A stretch of DNA of 6,392 bases. Origin: Microcoleaceae cyanobacterium UBA9251 (GTDB lineage Bacteria; Cyanobacteriota; Cyanobacteriia; Cyanobacteriales; Microcoleaceae). The position numbers and the translations under genes were made by a program. Shown in pieces: positions 6,253-6,392 of this stretch. Position 1 is the stretch's first letter; every line of letters begins with the position of its first letter. Under the pieces are notes generated by a model, which saw only the letters and a list, made by a program, of their open reading frames with translations, was not told the origin of the DNA and ran no database searches. The DNA lies in contig DPLL01000044.1 in NCBI GenBank assembly GCA_003542015.1, positions 1 to 6,392 of the forward strand, read 5' to 3'.

Positions 6253-6272
6253 CTACGATCGAGCTTGGATTT

Positions 6273-6379
6273 ACAGGACTTACGCATCTCAATGTAATTC
6301 TGTCATTCTGAGGGTCGCGAAGAATCTCTGAGATTCTGAGGGTCGCGAAGAATGACACATAGGCTTTGCGTAAGTCCTG
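6273..6379. mobile_element. MITE-like element with 13-bp terminal inverted repeats
   Basis: CAGGACTTACGCA (6274-6286) and TGCGTAAGTCCTG (6367-6379) are perfect inverted repeats 80 bp apart. If one flanking A is included at the left, the element is bounded by ATTT on both sides (6269-6272 and 6380-6383), a possible 4-bp target duplication. The interior has no coding capacity. It contains a second nested palindrome (TGTCATTCT at 6301-6309 with AGAATGACA at 6349-6357, then AGAATCTC at 6321-6328 with GAGATTCT at 6330-6337). The termini resemble the ends of insertion sequences seen in filamentous cyanobacteria, which is from memory, so a non-autonomous element mobilised in trans is the best reading. 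The RNA would fold into a long hairpin just past the phosphatase gene and could protect or end its transcript. Confidence 0.65.
6305..6353. repeat. Two identical 21-bp direct repeats
   Basis: The block beginning ATTCTGAGGG and ending CGCGAAGAAT is present exactly at 6305-6325 and 6333-6353, separated by CTCTGAG, giving a 28-bp period. Each block carries its own 5-bp inverted ends (ATTCT/AGAAT) and a TCGCGA palindrome. The two lie inside the MITE-like element, symmetrically about position 6329. Confidence 0.85.
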
Positions 6380-6392
6380 ATTTGGCGGCGAA

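Noticed and set aside
6231..6272. Rho-independent terminator after the phosphatase gene
   Set aside because: The short AAACC/GGTTT hairpin has only 5-bp arms and no T run after it.
6305..6353. CRISPR array
   Set aside because: Only two 21-bp units with a 7-bp gap are present, inside a palindromic element; there is no series of unique spacers and no cas gene.
6056..6358. Minus-strand reading frame spanning the end of the phosphatase gene and the repeat
   Set aside because: It is antisense to a conserved PP2C domain, its start half is formed by repeat sequence, and it has no recognisable domain. Other open frames inside the cyclase, recombinase and phosphatase genes were rejected for the same reason.

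Overview
The window looks like chromosomal DNA from a cyanobacterium, probably a filamentous Oscillatoriales-type organism. Three things suggest this. The HIP1 octamer GCGATCGC occurs at least four times in 6.4 kb, along with many shorter CGATCG cores. The multidomain signalling proteins have a typical cyanobacterial style. The right end holds short palindromic repeats of a kind I associate with these genomes. The genus is an inference; no marker gene is present.

Layout, left to right. Positions 1-1034 (+) hold the 3' part of a hybrid histidine kinase: the end of the ATPase domain, a receiver domain and a helical C-terminal tail. Its 5' part lies outside the window. Directly after it, or overlapping it depending on the start codon, comes a receiver-coiled coil-class III adenylyl cyclase (1070-2218, +). 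The pair reads as a phosphorelay whose output is cAMP. The cyclase ends tail-to-tail against a minus-strand gene, and the two stop codons lie inside one TTAA tetranucleotide (2215-2218). That minus-strand operon is transcribed leftward from about 3855. It has a small VOC/glyoxalase-fold protein (3499-3855) and then, 3 nt later, a large-serine-recombinase-like protein (2215-3495). The recombinase-like protein keeps its DNA-binding, zinc-ribbon and coiled-coil parts, but its N-terminal domain appears to have lost the catalytic serine and arginines.

A divergent intergenic region of about 230 bp (3856-4085) holds a good sigma-70-type promoter for the rightward gene, three TTGTTGA repeats, a 13-nt palindrome and a pair of direct repeats. 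The rightward gene (4086-6230, +) encodes a membrane receptor phosphatase: TM, Cache-type sensor, TM, HAMP, coiled coil and a SpoIIE/RsbU-type PP2C domain. It probably feeds a partner-switching (anti-sigma/anti-anti-sigma) pathway. Its partners are not in the window.

The right end (6231-6392) is non-coding. It holds a 107-bp MITE-like element with perfect 13-bp terminal inverted repeats and an internal nested palindrome built around two identical 21-bp blocks.

Three signalling outputs are therefore close together: a phosphorelay, cAMP and serine/threonine dephosphorylation. Between them sits an intact small operon unrelated to signalling. I see no CRISPR array, no tRNA or rRNA, and no complete transposase gene. 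The most unusual items are the catalytically degenerate yet intact recombinase-like protein, its tight link to the VOC gene, and the nested repeat element.
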